From positions 494,001 through 558,000 of the forward strand of contig NZ_SZNK01000001.1 in NCBI RefSeq assembly GCF_005217615.1: a stretch of 64,000 bases of DNA, read 5' to 3'. Within the stretch, counting starts at the first letter, position 1. The number at the start of each line of letters is the position of its first letter. Source of the stretch: Brevibacillus antibioticus. GTDB lineage: Bacteria; Bacillota; Bacilli; Brevibacillales; Brevibacillaceae. The notes under the pieces were generated by a model. The model was not told where the DNA came from. It ran no database searches and saw only the letters and a list, made by a program, of their open reading frames with translations. Position numbers and translations under genes: made by a program. Of the stretch, positions 52,294 to 61,347 are shown one piece after another.

Positions 52294-52518
52294 ATGAGTG
52301 GATATCGACCGGTTCGGCAATTGAACCACTATTACAAAACAAACGACGCTTTCAAGAAATGGATTCGTGCCAATGAGCAATGGTTCAAGCAAAATCCAGA
52401 GGTTTTTAACCAGATGCTGCGCAATCCGAAAATGGTCAACTTGTTTACGGATCTCATGATCATGAACTCGCCGCGCATAGAAAAGAAACTGAAGAAATGG
52501 AGAAGGAACCAACGCTGA
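52294..52518 (+). CDS. 74-aa basic protein, probably sporulation-associated
   Basis: A 74-residue, strongly basic protein (ending KKLKKWRRNQR) with a helical middle (NEQWFKQNPEVFNQML). Not recognised. The start follows the micropeptide stop by one base with GAAGGGG upstream, so both are cotranscribed. The neighbours downstream are sporulation genes. A strong terminator follows. Confidence 0.7.
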   Translation: MSGYRPVRQLNHYYKTNDAFKKWIRANEQWFKQNPEVFNQMLRNPKMVNLFTDLMIMNSPRIEKKLKKWRRNQR

Positions 52519-52524
52519 TCGACC

Positions 52525-52557
52525 CGGCATGCTGCCCAATAGAGCATGCCGTTTTTT
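52525..52557 (+). terminator. Terminator
   Basis: CGGCATGC-N11-GCATGCCG followed by TTTTTT. Confidence 0.93.
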
Positions 52558-52650
52558 ATTTGGAACGGTAACGAGTTCTGTTATAAAACCGGGATGACGA
52601 GCGTAGGGATAAGCATATGCTGCTTGTTCGAAGAAAGGATGAAGCATAAC

Positions 52651-52962
52651 ATGGCACAAGTCATTTTGACGTTTTTCGTGGCTTATGGCATTGTGGTCGG
52701 CGGCGCTCTTTCAGGTGGGGTGGGCGCTTTTCTCACAGAAAAGCCTCCGTTGTTATCTATGGCCCAATTGGCTGACCAGCTCAAAATATGGGGATTGGTT
52801 GGCGCATTGGGCGGAACTTTCGATTCGTTTTTGCAGATCGAAAAAATACTGATGGGAAATTTGACACCTGTCTTTAAACAGCTTGTGATGATCGTCGTTG
52901 CATTTTTGGGTGCCCATATCGGAACAATTTGTGTGCATTGGCTGGTTCAGGTGCGCTCATGA
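52651..52962 (+). CDS. ytrH: YtrH-family sporulation membrane protein
   Basis: A 103-residue membrane protein with three helices (about 4-24, 45-60 and 76-98): LTFFVAYGIVVGGALSGGVGAF, IWGLVGALGGTFDSF and VMIVVAFLGAHIGTICVHW. YtrH is a SigE-dependent Bacillus protein needed for proper spore formation and localises to the forespore membranes. ATG at 52651 is used because the family starts at this point and AAAGGA lies upstream; the earlier frame crosses the terminator. It overlaps ytrI by four bases. Confidence 0.9.
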   Translation: MAQVILTFFVAYGIVVGGALSGGVGAFLTEKPPLLSMAQLADQLKIWGLVGALGGTFDSFLQIEKILMGNLTPVFKQLVMIVVAFLGAHIGTICVHWLVQVRS

Positions 52963-53504
52963 AGGTGATTCTTTGGAAACGTTACCTCGCTCTTTTGCTC
53001 ATGGGGTGCGTGTTGGGCGGAAGCGTGATTTTATTTACATACGGACGCGAAATGGAACAGATGATGCTGATCAAAAAAAGCTTGGAGCTGCAAAACAAAA
53101 AACTGTACGAGGAAAATTTGGAGCTAAAGCAAAATCAGCGGGTCTATCGCAAAAAGCAAGAGACCGTTATCGAAGACGTACGCGCCTCTGTGCTCACTGC
53201 GGATCAGAAGCAGCCGCTTCATGCCACAATTGTGGTACAAGTAGTCGATCGTGTGGAAAAGGATCTCGCTTCGTTAAAAGGGAAGAAGGTTGAGCAGGTT
53301 GCGGAGGTCCATCAGGTCTTGCATGAAATGCTGCGACGCCGCGAATATATTTTGTCAGATCGAACGACCGTGGAGGTACGAATCAAAACGGTGGTGATTA
53401 GTAGAACGCTGCATGTGTTTGTGACAGCGGACATTATACCCGATGATGTTTGGCAAAAGATTGCGCGAAACTTTCTATTTCTTCCACCGTATATTTCAAT
53501 ATAG
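52959..53504 (+). CDS. ytrI: YtrI-like sporulation membrane protein
   Basis: A 181-residue single-pass protein. The N-terminal helix (about 6-27, RYLALLLMGCVLGGSVILF) is followed by a coiled coil (about 30-75) and a C-terminal beta-alpha domain (VEVRIKTVVISRTLHVFVTADIIP). YtrI follows ytrH in B. subtilis and is likewise needed for sporulation. The start overlaps the ytrH stop (ATGA), which shows coupling. Confidence 0.88.
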   Translation: MKVILWKRYLALLLMGCVLGGSVILFTYGREMEQMMLIKKSLELQNKKLYEENLELKQNQRVYRKKQETVIEDVRASVLTADQKQPLHATIVVQVVDRVEKDLASLKGKKVEQVAEVHQVLHEMLRRREYILSDRTTVEVRIKTVVISRTLHVFVTADIIPDDVWQKIARNFLFLPPYISI

Positions 53505-53560
53505 AATATCTGATAGCCAGATCATGTAGGTCTGGGTCGGGATAAAGGAGAGGCGAACAC

Positions 53561-54337
53561 ATGTCCATGTTCAAAAAATTGTTGGCTAGTGTAGGTATTG
53601 GCTCCGCGCAAGTAGATGCACGTCTTGAGCAGGATTCACTCATTCCCGGAGATATGGTCAGAGGTGCGGTTCATATCAAGGGAGGAGATGTGGCCCAGGA
53701 AATCGACGAAATCTACATGTATGTCGTCACTCACTATGAAAGAGAAATCAACGACTCTAAGACGAAGGAAGAATGCACACTTGTAAAATATCGTCTGTCT
53801 GAGCGGGTACAATTGAAACCGAAAGAAGAAACCGTTCTGCCATTCGCTTTTCAATTGCCTTTTGAGACACCATTGACGATGGGGCGTCAACCTGTTTACT
53901 TGCGGACAGGTCTCGATATTAAAAATGCGATTGACCCGGGGGATTCCGATTTCATAGAGGTTCGCCCACATCCGTTAATGTCCAAAGTGTTGGATGCTGT
54001 TCAACAGGTCGGATTCCAGCTGTATAAGGTAGACTGCGAATATAATCGCCACCTTGGTCGCAATCATCCGTTTGTACAGGAATTTGAATTCCGTCCGACA
54101 GGGCCATACCGCAGCCAATTGGAGGAGCTCGAAGTAGTCTTCTTCCTTCGCGATGGCGAATTGGAAGTTTTATTGGAACTGGACAAACGTGCGCGCGGCT
54201 TTATGGGAGCGTTTGAAGAAGCGTTTAATCTCGATGAACGCTATATACGTTTCCGCTTAACGAATGCAGACGTGAACAAACATACCCATGTCATTGCCGA
54301 AGCGATTGAAGCGCTCATTAAGCAACAGCTTCGCTAG
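53561..54337 (+). CDS. spo0M: Sporulation-control protein Spo0M
   Basis: A 258-residue arrestin-fold protein. The N-terminal beta-sandwich (SAQVDARLEQDSLIPGDMVRGAVHIKGG) and VLPFAFQLPFETPLT are typical; the C-terminal part (about 130-258) ends with helices. In B. subtilis Spo0M is SigH-dependent and affects early sporulation and cell division. AAGGAGAGG upstream. Follows ytrHI by 56 bases and is ended by a strong terminator. Confidence 0.94.
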   Translation: MSMFKKLLASVGIGSAQVDARLEQDSLIPGDMVRGAVHIKGGDVAQEIDEIYMYVVTHYEREINDSKTKEECTLVKYRLSERVQLKPKEETVLPFAFQLPFETPLTMGRQPVYLRTGLDIKNAIDPGDSDFIEVRPHPLMSKVLDAVQQVGFQLYKVDCEYNRHLGRNHPFVQEFEFRPTGPYRSQLEELEVVFFLRDGELEVLLELDKRARGFMGAFEEAFNLDERYIRFRLTNADVNKHTHVIAEAIEALIKQQLR

Positions 54338-54347
54338 AGTGTGATAC

Positions 54348-54393
54348 AAAAAAGGCCTGACGAGTGAAACGACCACTCTGTCAGCCTTTTTTC
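54348..54393 (+). terminator. Terminator after spo0M
   Basis: AAAAAAGGCCTGAC-GAGTG pairs with ACTC-TGTCAGCCTTTTTT. Confidence 0.9.
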
Positions 54394-54488
54394 TTTATAG
54401 AGGTCTTAATAATCGCCCTCGAGGCTTCTACCTAAATTCCTGTACACAACTTTCTTTTTAATTTTTCGATTTGCATGTATAGGGCTGG

Positions 54489-54503
54489 ATTTTTCTGACA
54501 ATA
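54489..54503 (+). promoter_or_regulatory. CodY-box-like site upstream of codY
   Basis: ATTTTTCTGACAATA agrees with AATTTTCWGAAAATT at 12 of 15 positions and lies about 35 bases before the codY start, suggesting autoregulation. Confidence 0.5.
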
Positions 54504-54538
54504 CTGTGAGCATGAAGAATCCAGAGGAGGATATTATT

Positions 54539-55315
54539 ATGAATTTGTTAGAAAAAACGAGAAAAATTAATGTGATGCTTCAAAAAACAATGGGTGGCAG
54601 CGGAGTAGGCTTCCAAGATCTCGCAAGGCTTTTATCTGAAGTAATTTCTGCAAATGTTTATATCATTACCGCAGATGGCTCGATCCTGGGAAGTGGAATG
54701 AATCAGGAGATTTCCCTGCAAGAAGAAGGACGTTCATCCACGCAGTTGCAGGAAGGTGTACATCAGAAGCTGCTAGAAGTTTCACAAACCTTGGCGAACG
54801 AGCCGATTACCAGCCCGTACAGCCTGGTTCCAAAAGAGTTGAATTCGGTCTTCCCGCAAATGATGACGACGATTGTTCCTATCAATGCAGGGGGAAGCCG
54901 TCTTGGCACACTCGTCCTGCTGCGTGCTTACGGTCAGTTTGAAACAGAGGATCTGATTTTAGGCGAGATCGGTGCTACCGTGATCGGTATGAAAATTGTT
55001 CGTCAGCGCACAGAACAGATTGAAAATGAAGTGCGCGACAAAACGTTTGCCAAAATCGCTCTCTCTTCGTTGTCCTATAGTGAACAGATCGCGATTGAAA
55101 AGATTATGGAGCAATTGGATGCACGCGAAGGTTTGCTAGTAGCTAGTCAGCTGGCAGATCAAGCAGGTCTGACACGTTCTGTCATCGTGAACGCTCTTCG
55201 CAAGCTAGCAAGCGCGGGTGTGCTGGAATCCCGTTCGTTAGGGATGAAGGGTACCTATATTAAAGTGCTGAATGACAAATTCCCATCTGAATTGGCGAAA
55301 TGGAAAACCTCATAA
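54539..55315 (+). CDS. codY: GTP- and branched-chain-amino-acid-sensing repressor CodY
   Basis: A 258-residue global nutrient repressor. The N-terminal GAF domain (about 1-155) opens MNLLEKTRKINVMLQK and contains MMTTIVPINAGGSRLGTLVLLR. The C-terminal winged helix holds the diagnostic ASQLADQAGLTRSVIVNALRKL and AGVLESRSLGMKGTYIKVLND. ATG at 54539 is eight bases after GAGGAGG; an in-frame ATG 33 bases upstream is not used. In Bacillus codY is the last gene of xerC-clpQ-clpY-codY; here it stands alone after spo0M, so it is either relocated or a second copy. Confidence 0.94.
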   Translation: MNLLEKTRKINVMLQKTMGGSGVGFQDLARLLSEVISANVYIITADGSILGSGMNQEISLQEEGRSSTQLQEGVHQKLLEVSQTLANEPITSPYSLVPKELNSVFPQMMTTIVPINAGGSRLGTLVLLRAYGQFETEDLILGEIGATVIGMKIVRQRTEQIENEVRDKTFAKIALSSLSYSEQIAIEKIMEQLDAREGLLVASQLADQAGLTRSVIVNALRKLASAGVLESRSLGMKGTYIKVLNDKFPSELAKWKTS

Positions 55316-55333
55316 TAGCATGAGCTATGAAAG

Positions 55334-55362
55334 AAGCTCTCCCTGTACTGGGAGGGCTTTTG
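55334..55362 (+). terminator. Terminator after codY
   Basis: AGCTCTCCC pairs with GGGAGGGCT, followed by TTTG. Confidence 0.8.
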
Positions 55363-55414
55363 TTTATGAATCAACGAGTATAGTAGAGTCGATAAAACGT
55401 TCATGATTTAGCGA

Positions 55415-55444
55415 TTGAATAAATGATTTTCCTCCCTTTATAAT
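55415..55444 (+). promoter_or_regulatory. SigA promoter of the M81-rpiR-opp operon
   Basis: TTGAAT (55415-55420), 18 bases, TATAAT (55439-55444). Confidence 0.7.
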
Positions 55445-55454
55445 GTCCACAAAG

Positions 55455-55496
55455 GTTGAAACTTCGAAAAAATCAAAATTTTAAAGTTCATACTTC
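55455..55496 (+). promoter_or_regulatory. Direct-repeat operator of the catabolic operon
   Basis: GTTGAAACTTC (55455-55465) and GTTCATACTTC (55486-55496) share nine of eleven bases and start 31 bases apart, about three helical turns. They lie just downstream of the -10, where an RpiR-family repressor encoded in the operon could bind. Confidence 0.55.
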
Positions 55497-55519
55497 AAAA
55501 TCGAATGGAGGGTCTAAGA

Positions 55520-57013
55520 ATGAAGGTGATTATTGGTGGGGTTGCGCATGAAACGAACACGTTTTCCAATGTGCCCACGACGCTCGAGATGTTTCAAAGC
55601 TACGAGTGGGATTATCATGAAACGATTGTGAATCGCAATCGGGGCGTTCGCAATTTTCCGGGAGGGATGGTGGATCGCGCGGAAGAGCTGGGCATTGAGC
55701 TTTTGCCGACCTTTATCACCTTTACGTATCCAGCGGGGACAATTTTGCGAGAAGCGTATGACCGGATTAAAAAGGAGCTTCTTGACACGATTGCTGCGAC
55801 AGAAGGTGCAGATGCCATTTGTCTGGGGCTTCACGGAGCGGGGGTTGTAGAAGGAATAGATGATCTGGAGGGCGACATTCTGGCATCAGTGCGTCAGTTG
55901 GTCGGTTATGACATTCCTTTAATTGTTACGCTCGACCTCCATGCAAACATGACACAAAAAATGGTGGATGAGGCCGATGCTCTCCTGGGAGTTCACCTCT
56001 ACCCGCATGTGGATTGCTATGAACGCGGAATGGAAGCGATCGACCTGGCGCATAAGATGGTTACGGAAGGTATGAAGCCGACCATGCATTTGACCCGACT
56101 GCCACTATTGATTCCGACATCAGCTACTCATCATTCCCCAGCACGCGAAATAAACGAAGCCTGCTGGGCGTGGGAAAAGGAAGATGGCGTCATCGACTGT
56201 GCATTTTTCCACGGATTTCCGTATACGGACATTCCTGAGCTAGGCGTCTCTGTTTTAAGCGTTACGAATAACGATCAGGAGCTCGCCAAAAAAGTGAGCG
56301 AGGATGTCGCCAGTCTGATTTGGGAAAAGCGGGATGAATTCGAGCTAAACATGCCCACCCCTGCCGAGGGAATTGCGATGGCACTGGAAACGGAAGGCAT
56401 GCCCATCGTAATCAATGAGACCTCAGATAATCCAGGCGGAGGTACACCCGGAGACGGAACGCATTTGCTGCGGGCGATGCTGGAAGCCAAGTTGACAAAT
56501 GCATGCTTTGGTTTTATTTACGATCCCGAAGTGGTCCAGATTGCCCATCAGGCTGGAGTGGGCGCTACCATAGAACTATCACTGGGTGGAAAGACAGACT
56601 ACTTACATGGAGAACCACTTGAAGTAACAGCCTACGTCAAAGCTTTGACAGATGGAAAATTCATTGCGACGACGCCGATGGGTCAAGGAGGTCATGAGAA
56701 TTTTGGAAAGTCCGTTCGCTTGCAAATTGACGGGGTTGATGTACTGGTTTGCTCCGTGAAATCGCAAGTGCTGGATGAGCAAATTTTTCTGTTGCACGGA
56801 ATCGACGTGACCAAATACAAAATCGTGGCCTTGAAATCAAGCACACATTTCCGGGCAGCGTTCGAACCGATTAGTGCACGCGTCATTACCGTTGATTCGC
56901 CGGGATTGACGACGCTCAACTTCCGATTCTTCAAATACGAGCGCGCCATTCGTCCGATTTATCCGTTAGACCCAGCCACAGAGTGGAACCTACATCAATT
57001 GACAAGGAAGTAG
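55520..57013 (+). CDS. M81-family (MlrC-like) metallopeptidase
   Basis: A 497-residue protein of the DUF1485/M81 family, typified by microcystinase MlrC, which hydrolyses linearised cyclic peptides containing D- and beta-amino acids. Zinc-ligand candidates are in GVAHETNTFS, VTLDLHANMTQ and LYPHVDCYERG; DNPGGGTPGDGT is the family's Gly-rich loop. ATG at 55520 is seven bases after GGAGGG; the ATG at 55505 lies in that ribosome site. It is the first gene of a run continuing to the window end, so it probably works on a peptide or amide taken up by the importer downstream. Confidence 0.87.
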   Translation: MKVIIGGVAHETNTFSNVPTTLEMFQSYEWDYHETIVNRNRGVRNFPGGMVDRAEELGIELLPTFITFTYPAGTILREAYDRIKKELLDTIAATEGADAICLGLHGAGVVEGIDDLEGDILASVRQLVGYDIPLIVTLDLHANMTQKMVDEADALLGVHLYPHVDCYERGMEAIDLAHKMVTEGMKPTMHLTRLPLLIPTSATHHSPAREINEACWAWEKEDGVIDCAFFHGFPYTDIPELGVSVLSVTNNDQELAKKVSEDVASLIWEKRDEFELNMPTPAEGIAMALETEGMPIVINETSDNPGGGTPGDGTHLLRAMLEAKLTNACFGFIYDPEVVQIAHQAGVGATIELSLGGKTDYLHGEPLEVTAYVKALTDGKFIATTPMGQGGHENFGKSVRLQIDGVDVLVCSVKSQVLDEQIFLLHGIDVTKYKIVALKSSTHFRAAFEPISARVITVDSPGLTTLNFRFFKYERAIRPIYPLDPATEWNLHQLTRK

Positions 57014-57019
57014 ATGATC

Positions 57020-57892
57020 ATGGAATCCGTACAGGAGCGCATCCGTAAGCATTACCCGGAATTGACCAACCAACAAAAACTCGCAGCCAAATACATTCTC
57101 GCGGAGCCGAAGACCGTTGCACTTCAACCAGCCAAAGCTGTCGGGGCATTGAGCGGTACAAGCGAAACGACAATCATCCGACTATCCTACGCTCTCGCTT
57201 ACTCCGGGTACAGCGAATTGCAAAACGAGATCCGCAGCTCCTTATTGGAAAAAGTCCCAAAAGCTGATGCCATCCACAGTTTTCGTACAGCGGCTGTGGA
57301 GATGAAGGGGAAACAAGACCTGATTTCTTATAACATGGAGCAGGATGTTGCGTATATTCGGCAAACGTTAGGGGAGCTACAAAAGGACCAACTTTTGCAA
57401 GCGATTTCACGTATTATGGCAGCCAAACACATTCTCGTCGTAGGGTTTCGCAGCTCCTTTGCTCCGGCCCATTGGCTCGCCTTTACACTGAATGTCGTCA
57501 GAGGAAACGCGCATCTGTACAATGGGCCAGTTGATGACGTCAACTATCTGTTGACCCAGATCAATCAGGAGTGGCTCGTGATCGCACTCTCCTTCCCCCG
57601 CTATACGACTGAAACGATCCTGTTTGCAAAAGCAGCCAAAGAGAGAGGCGCCAAAATCATCGGGATTACCGACGATGAGCTATCTCCGATTGGACCCGTA
57701 GCCGATCAAATTTTGAAAGTCAGCGCACCTGCTCCTACTGCCTTAAAAGGAATGACGGCGATCTTTTCCATGCTGAATATTTTGATCAGTGGTGTGGTTC
57801 AGGCTGATGGAGAACAGGTACAACAAAGACTGAAAGAATACGAAGAGACAAGTCGACAAATATACCCGTTTGTGGAAGGGACAGAAGTGTAA
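57020..57892 (+). CDS. RpiR/MurR-family transcriptional regulator
   Basis: A 290-residue regulator. The N-terminal helix-turn-helix (about 1-80) has LTNQQKLAAKYILAEP and GTSETTIIRLSYALAYSGYSEL. The C-terminal SIS domain (about 115-260) binds a ligand, with HILVVGFRSSFAPAHW and VIALSFPRYTTETI. SIS domains usually sense sugar phosphates; relatives beside peptide-transport genes suggest another ligand here. Start at ATG 57020, eight bases after AAGGAAG. Cotranscribed with the M81 gene and the importer; likely local repressor. Confidence 0.9.
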   Translation: MESVQERIRKHYPELTNQQKLAAKYILAEPKTVALQPAKAVGALSGTSETTIIRLSYALAYSGYSELQNEIRSSLLEKVPKADAIHSFRTAAVEMKGKQDLISYNMEQDVAYIRQTLGELQKDQLLQAISRIMAAKHILVVGFRSSFAPAHWLAFTLNVVRGNAHLYNGPVDDVNYLLTQINQEWLVIALSFPRYTTETILFAKAAKERGAKIIGITDDELSPIGPVADQILKVSAPAPTALKGMTAIFSMLNILISGVVQADGEQVQQRLKEYEETSRQIYPFVEGTEV

Positions 57893-57917
57893 CGGCAATT
57901 GATAAGGGGGACGGGAC

Positions 57918-59516
57918 ATGAAAATTCACAAATGGAAGCAAGGGGCCTTGAGTGTATTTGTGGCAACGGCGTTGATTGCAGGCTGTTCCTCACAGCCGAC
58001 CAATCAAACGGGAAATGACACGTCGGCCAAAGGTAACACATTAGTCATCGCTTCCCTGACGGACCCAGACTCGCTTGATATGCACAAAACGAGCTGGCTG
58101 AGCATGGAAAACAGTTTAATATACGAGCCTCTATTGACCCGCGATGCAACAGGCAAACTCCATCCGCGTTTGGCAGAGAAGTACGAAATTTCGCAGGACG
58201 GTAAGGTTTGGACATTTACCCTCCGCAAAGATGTCCGCTATCACTCTGGCGATCCAATGACGGCAGCATCCGTAAAAGATTCCTTTGACCGTTTGCTCGC
58301 CATTTCGCCTGTGAAGGGGCTTGCAGGACCGATTGAAAAAGTGGAAGCAACAGACAAGCATACGCTCAAGGTGCATTTTAGCCAACCGTTTGCCCCGTTT
58401 GTTAACGTTATTGTCGGTGGATTAGTTTCGCCGCTTGACGCCAAAAAGGCAAAAGAATTAGGGGATGGCTTCTCAGATAACCCATCTGCAACGGGGCCGG
58501 TCATCTTTGACAAACGTGAACGGGGTGCTTCGCTCACCTACAAGAAAAATCCCGATTATATCTGGGGACCTGAGTACGCTGCCAACAAAGGTCCTCTGCA
58601 ATTCGACAGCCTTGTGTTTCGGTTTATGAAAGACGACGATACACGCCTGATGGAATTCAAAAAGGGTACGGTCCATGTGTTGTATGATGCGCCACCGAAC
58701 TCGGTTGCGGAGCTTGAGACACTGCCCGGAGTCAAGATTGAGAAAGCAATGGACGTTGGAAACAAATACATCGCTTTTAACAGTAAGCACCCACTGTTTT
58801 CAGATGTCCGTCTGCGCAAAGCAGTAGCTCTCTCCGTAGACCGCGATCCACTTGTTCAGGTAGCGTTGAACGGCTTCGGCAAGCCGGTGTATGGTCCTTT
58901 GGCACCCACGATTTATGGCTACAGTGAAGCGATTGAAAGCAAGGCGAAGCAGTTGTATACGAGAGATTTAGACAAAGCCAAGCAGTTGCTAGCGGAAGCA
59001 GGCTGGACGGACAGTGATGGGGATGGCATCGTAGATAAGGATGGAAAACCGTTGTCTGTAGAAATGCTCGTCTCTCAAGAGCCAGCCTTTCAGCGAGCGG
59101 TGCAGATTTTGCAGAGCCAGCTAAAAGAAGCAGGTATTGATATGAAAATTAGCGTGCAAGAGATGACAACCATCAAAGAGCGTATTTCGAAAAAGTCGTA
59201 TGACATGGCTTTGATGTACTACGGCTGGTTTGATGCGGACATCTTGTACCTCATCTTCGAAAAGAGCAATTCAACAAGCCGGACTCATTACAACAGCCCT
59301 GAGCTAGATGTTTTACTGAACAAAGGACGTTTGGAAATGAATGAGCAGGCGCGTCTCAAGATTTACGAAGATGCACAGGAGATTTTGCTGAATGATTTGC
59401 CTTGGGTCCCTTTATGGGTAAGTGAGACGGTGATAGCCACTCGCGGCGTTAAAGGCTTTACGGTCAATCCGTACACGCAAGGTATTACGTTGCATGATGT
59501 CATGCTCGAAAAATAG
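57918..59516 (+). CDS. Oligo/dipeptide ABC-importer substrate-binding lipoprotein
   Basis: A 532-residue SBP family 5 (OppA/DppA-like) protein. Signal peptide with lipobox LIAGC, anchored by Cys23. Family blocks: IYEPLLTRDATGKLHPRLAEKYE, WTFTLRKDVRYHSGDPM, DVRLRKAVALSVDRDPLV and a C-terminal WVPLWVSETVIAT. It captures the peptide outside the cell for the permeases encoded next. RBS GGGGGACGGG before the ATG. Confidence 0.95.
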   Translation: MKIHKWKQGALSVFVATALIAGCSSQPTNQTGNDTSAKGNTLVIASLTDPDSLDMHKTSWLSMENSLIYEPLLTRDATGKLHPRLAEKYEISQDGKVWTFTLRKDVRYHSGDPMTAASVKDSFDRLLAISPVKGLAGPIEKVEATDKHTLKVHFSQPFAPFVNVIVGGLVSPLDAKKAKELGDGFSDNPSATGPVIFDKRERGASLTYKKNPDYIWGPEYAANKGPLQFDSLVFRFMKDDDTRLMEFKKGTVHVLYDAPPNSVAELETLPGVKIEKAMDVGNKYIAFNSKHPLFSDVRLRKAVALSVDRDPLVQVALNGFGKPVYGPLAPTIYGYSEAIESKAKQLYTRDLDKAKQLLAEAGWTDSDGDGIVDKDGKPLSVEMLVSQEPAFQRAVQILQSQLKEAGIDMKISVQEMTTIKERISKKSYDMALMYYGWFDADILYLIFEKSNSTSRTHYNSPELDVLLNKGRLEMNEQARLKIYEDAQEILLNDLPWVPLWVSETVIATRGVKGFTVNPYTQGITLHDVMLEK

Positions 59517-59533
59517 ACAACTGAGGTGAGGGC

Positions 59534-60454
59534 ATGCGCCGATATGTAATAAAAAGATTATTTTCCCTGGTAGGTACACTGTTTGGCGTTTCCGTCCTGA
59601 TCTTCCTGATGGTGCACCTCATACCGGGCGATCCCGCAACACAAATACTCGGACAGTTTGCAACACCAGAGGCCATCAGTCAAATGAGAGCGAAGCTTGG
59701 TCTTGATCAACCACTGTGGCAACAATACATTCGATTTGCTGGAAACCTGTTCGCTGGCGATTTGGGAACATCGTTATTCACTGGCGAAAAGGTATGGGAT
59801 CAGATTATGAACCGTTTCCCGATCACCATGCAGCTTGCCATCCTTAGTGTGATTATTGCTGCAATATTCGGTATTTTGTTGGGTACGATAGCTGCCGTCA
59901 AGCAAAACACCATCATCGATCGGCTTGTGGTGCTTACCTCGTTACTTGGTATTTCGGCACCCGGCTTCTGGATTGCCTTGTTTCTCATCTGGATTTTTGC
60001 TTACAAACTGGCCTTGTTTCCGATTTCCGGCTATGAGGGGATTCACTCCCTGTTACTGCCAGCGATTACCTTGGGTTTGGCGGAAGCGGGGATGATCGCC
60101 CGAATGACCCGTTCCAGTATGCTGGAAGTCATCAAGCAGGACTACATGCGGACAGCAGAGGCCAAGGGGGCGGCACTTTTCCGAGTTATTTTGAGCCACG
60201 GTCTGCCGAATGCCATTATTCCTGTTGTCACAATGTTAGGCTTGCAGTTCGGTGCGCTCATGGCTGGAGCTGTGGTGGTGGAAACCGTGTTTTCGCTGCA
60301 AGGGCTCGGCAGCCTGGCGATTGAGGCGATCAGTAAACGGGATATGCCGACCATACAGGGCATGGTGTTTTTCATGGCGTTGATTTTTGCCTTAACCAAT
60401 TTGATCGTGGATCTCATTTACAGCCGGATTGATCCGCGAATCCATTTCGACTAA
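59534..60454 (+). CDS. Peptide ABC-importer permease, OppB/DppB type
   Basis: A 306-residue permease with six membrane helices. It starts with the canonical RYVIKRLFSLVGTLFGVSVLIF, has IPGDPA in the first external loop and the EAA coupling loop DYMRTAEAKGAALFRVILSHGLPNA. Partner of the OppC-type subunit immediately downstream. Confidence 0.95.
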   Translation: MRRYVIKRLFSLVGTLFGVSVLIFLMVHLIPGDPATQILGQFATPEAISQMRAKLGLDQPLWQQYIRFAGNLFAGDLGTSLFTGEKVWDQIMNRFPITMQLAILSVIIAAIFGILLGTIAAVKQNTIIDRLVVLTSLLGISAPGFWIALFLIWIFAYKLALFPISGYEGIHSLLLPAITLGLAEAGMIARMTRSSMLEVIKQDYMRTAEAKGAALFRVILSHGLPNAIIPVVTMLGLQFGALMAGAVVVETVFSLQGLGSLAIEAISKRDMPTIQGMVFFMALIFALTNLIVDLIYSRIDPRIHFD

Positions 60455-60469
60455 GGAAGGAGCAGATGG

Positions 60470-61324
60470 ATGGTGAATAGTAATCGTCCGGAGTCGTATT
60501 GGGGAGGAATGGGCAAACGGCTGAGACGCAATAAGACAGCAATGGCGGGTGTGGTCATCCTGATCGTCTTTACACTGGGATCGCTTCTTGCTCCAGTCAT
60601 TGCCCCTCATCCTGTCGAACAAATGAATTTTAACAGCCGATTAAGCGCTCCGAGTGTGACTCATCTTCTCGGAACGGATGATTTCGGCAGAGATATTTTT
60701 TCCCGTTTGTTGCACGGGGGACGAATTTCCTTGCTGATGGGTTTGATAACGGTTGTGCTTTCTACCTTGGTCGGTGTAACGCTCGGTATTATTGCTGGCT
60801 ATTATCGGCGTGTGGATCTGTTTATCATGCAGGGCATGGATATTCTCATGTCACTTCCTGCCCTGCTTCTGGCGATCGCTGTCATTGCGGTCTTGGGTCC
60901 TGGGTTAACGAATGCCATGATCGCGGTAGTGATTGCCGTTATTCCGTCCTATGTGCGGGTCGTTCGCTCTGCGGTCTTATCCATAAGGGAAAAAGAGTAC
61001 ATTGAGGCTGTTCGCGCTCTGGGGATCAGGGACTGGCAAATTTTGCTGAAGCATATTTTACCCAATATTCTCTCCCCAATCATCGTGCTTTCCACGATTC
61101 AATTCGGTGTGAGTATTTTAGCGGCAGCGGCCTTGAGCTTTCTTGGACTGGGTGCGCAACCGCCGATGCCAGAGTGGGGAGCCATGGTTTTTGTCGGCAA
61201 GGCATTCTTGAGTCAGGCCTGGTGGATGTCCATTTTTCCTGGATTGGCCATCATGCTGGTTGTCCTTGGCTTCAATCTGTTAGGTGACGGATTACGGGAT
61301 GCATTCGACCCGAAAACGAGGTAA
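60470..61324 (+). CDS. Peptide ABC-importer permease, OppC/DppC type
   Basis: A 284-residue permease with six helices. Cytoplasmic N-terminus followed by AMAGVVILIVFTLGSLLAPVIAP, the loop HLLGTDDFGRDIFSRLLHGGR typical of OppC, and the coupling loop EYIEAVRALGIRDWQILLKHILPN. Ends with NLLGDGLRDAFDPK, the family C-terminus. AAGGAGCAG upstream of ATG. Confidence 0.95.
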   Translation: MVNSNRPESYWGGMGKRLRRNKTAMAGVVILIVFTLGSLLAPVIAPHPVEQMNFNSRLSAPSVTHLLGTDDFGRDIFSRLLHGGRISLLMGLITVVLSTLVGVTLGIIAGYYRRVDLFIMQGMDILMSLPALLLAIAVIAVLGPGLTNAMIAVVIAVIPSYVRVVRSAVLSIREKEYIEAVRALGIRDWQILLKHILPNILSPIIVLSTIQFGVSILAAAALSFLGLGAQPPMPEWGAMVFVGKAFLSQAWWMSIFPGLAIMLVVLGFNLLGDGLRDAFDPKTR

Positions 61325-61347
61325 TGGATGAAGGGGGGCACGAGCCG

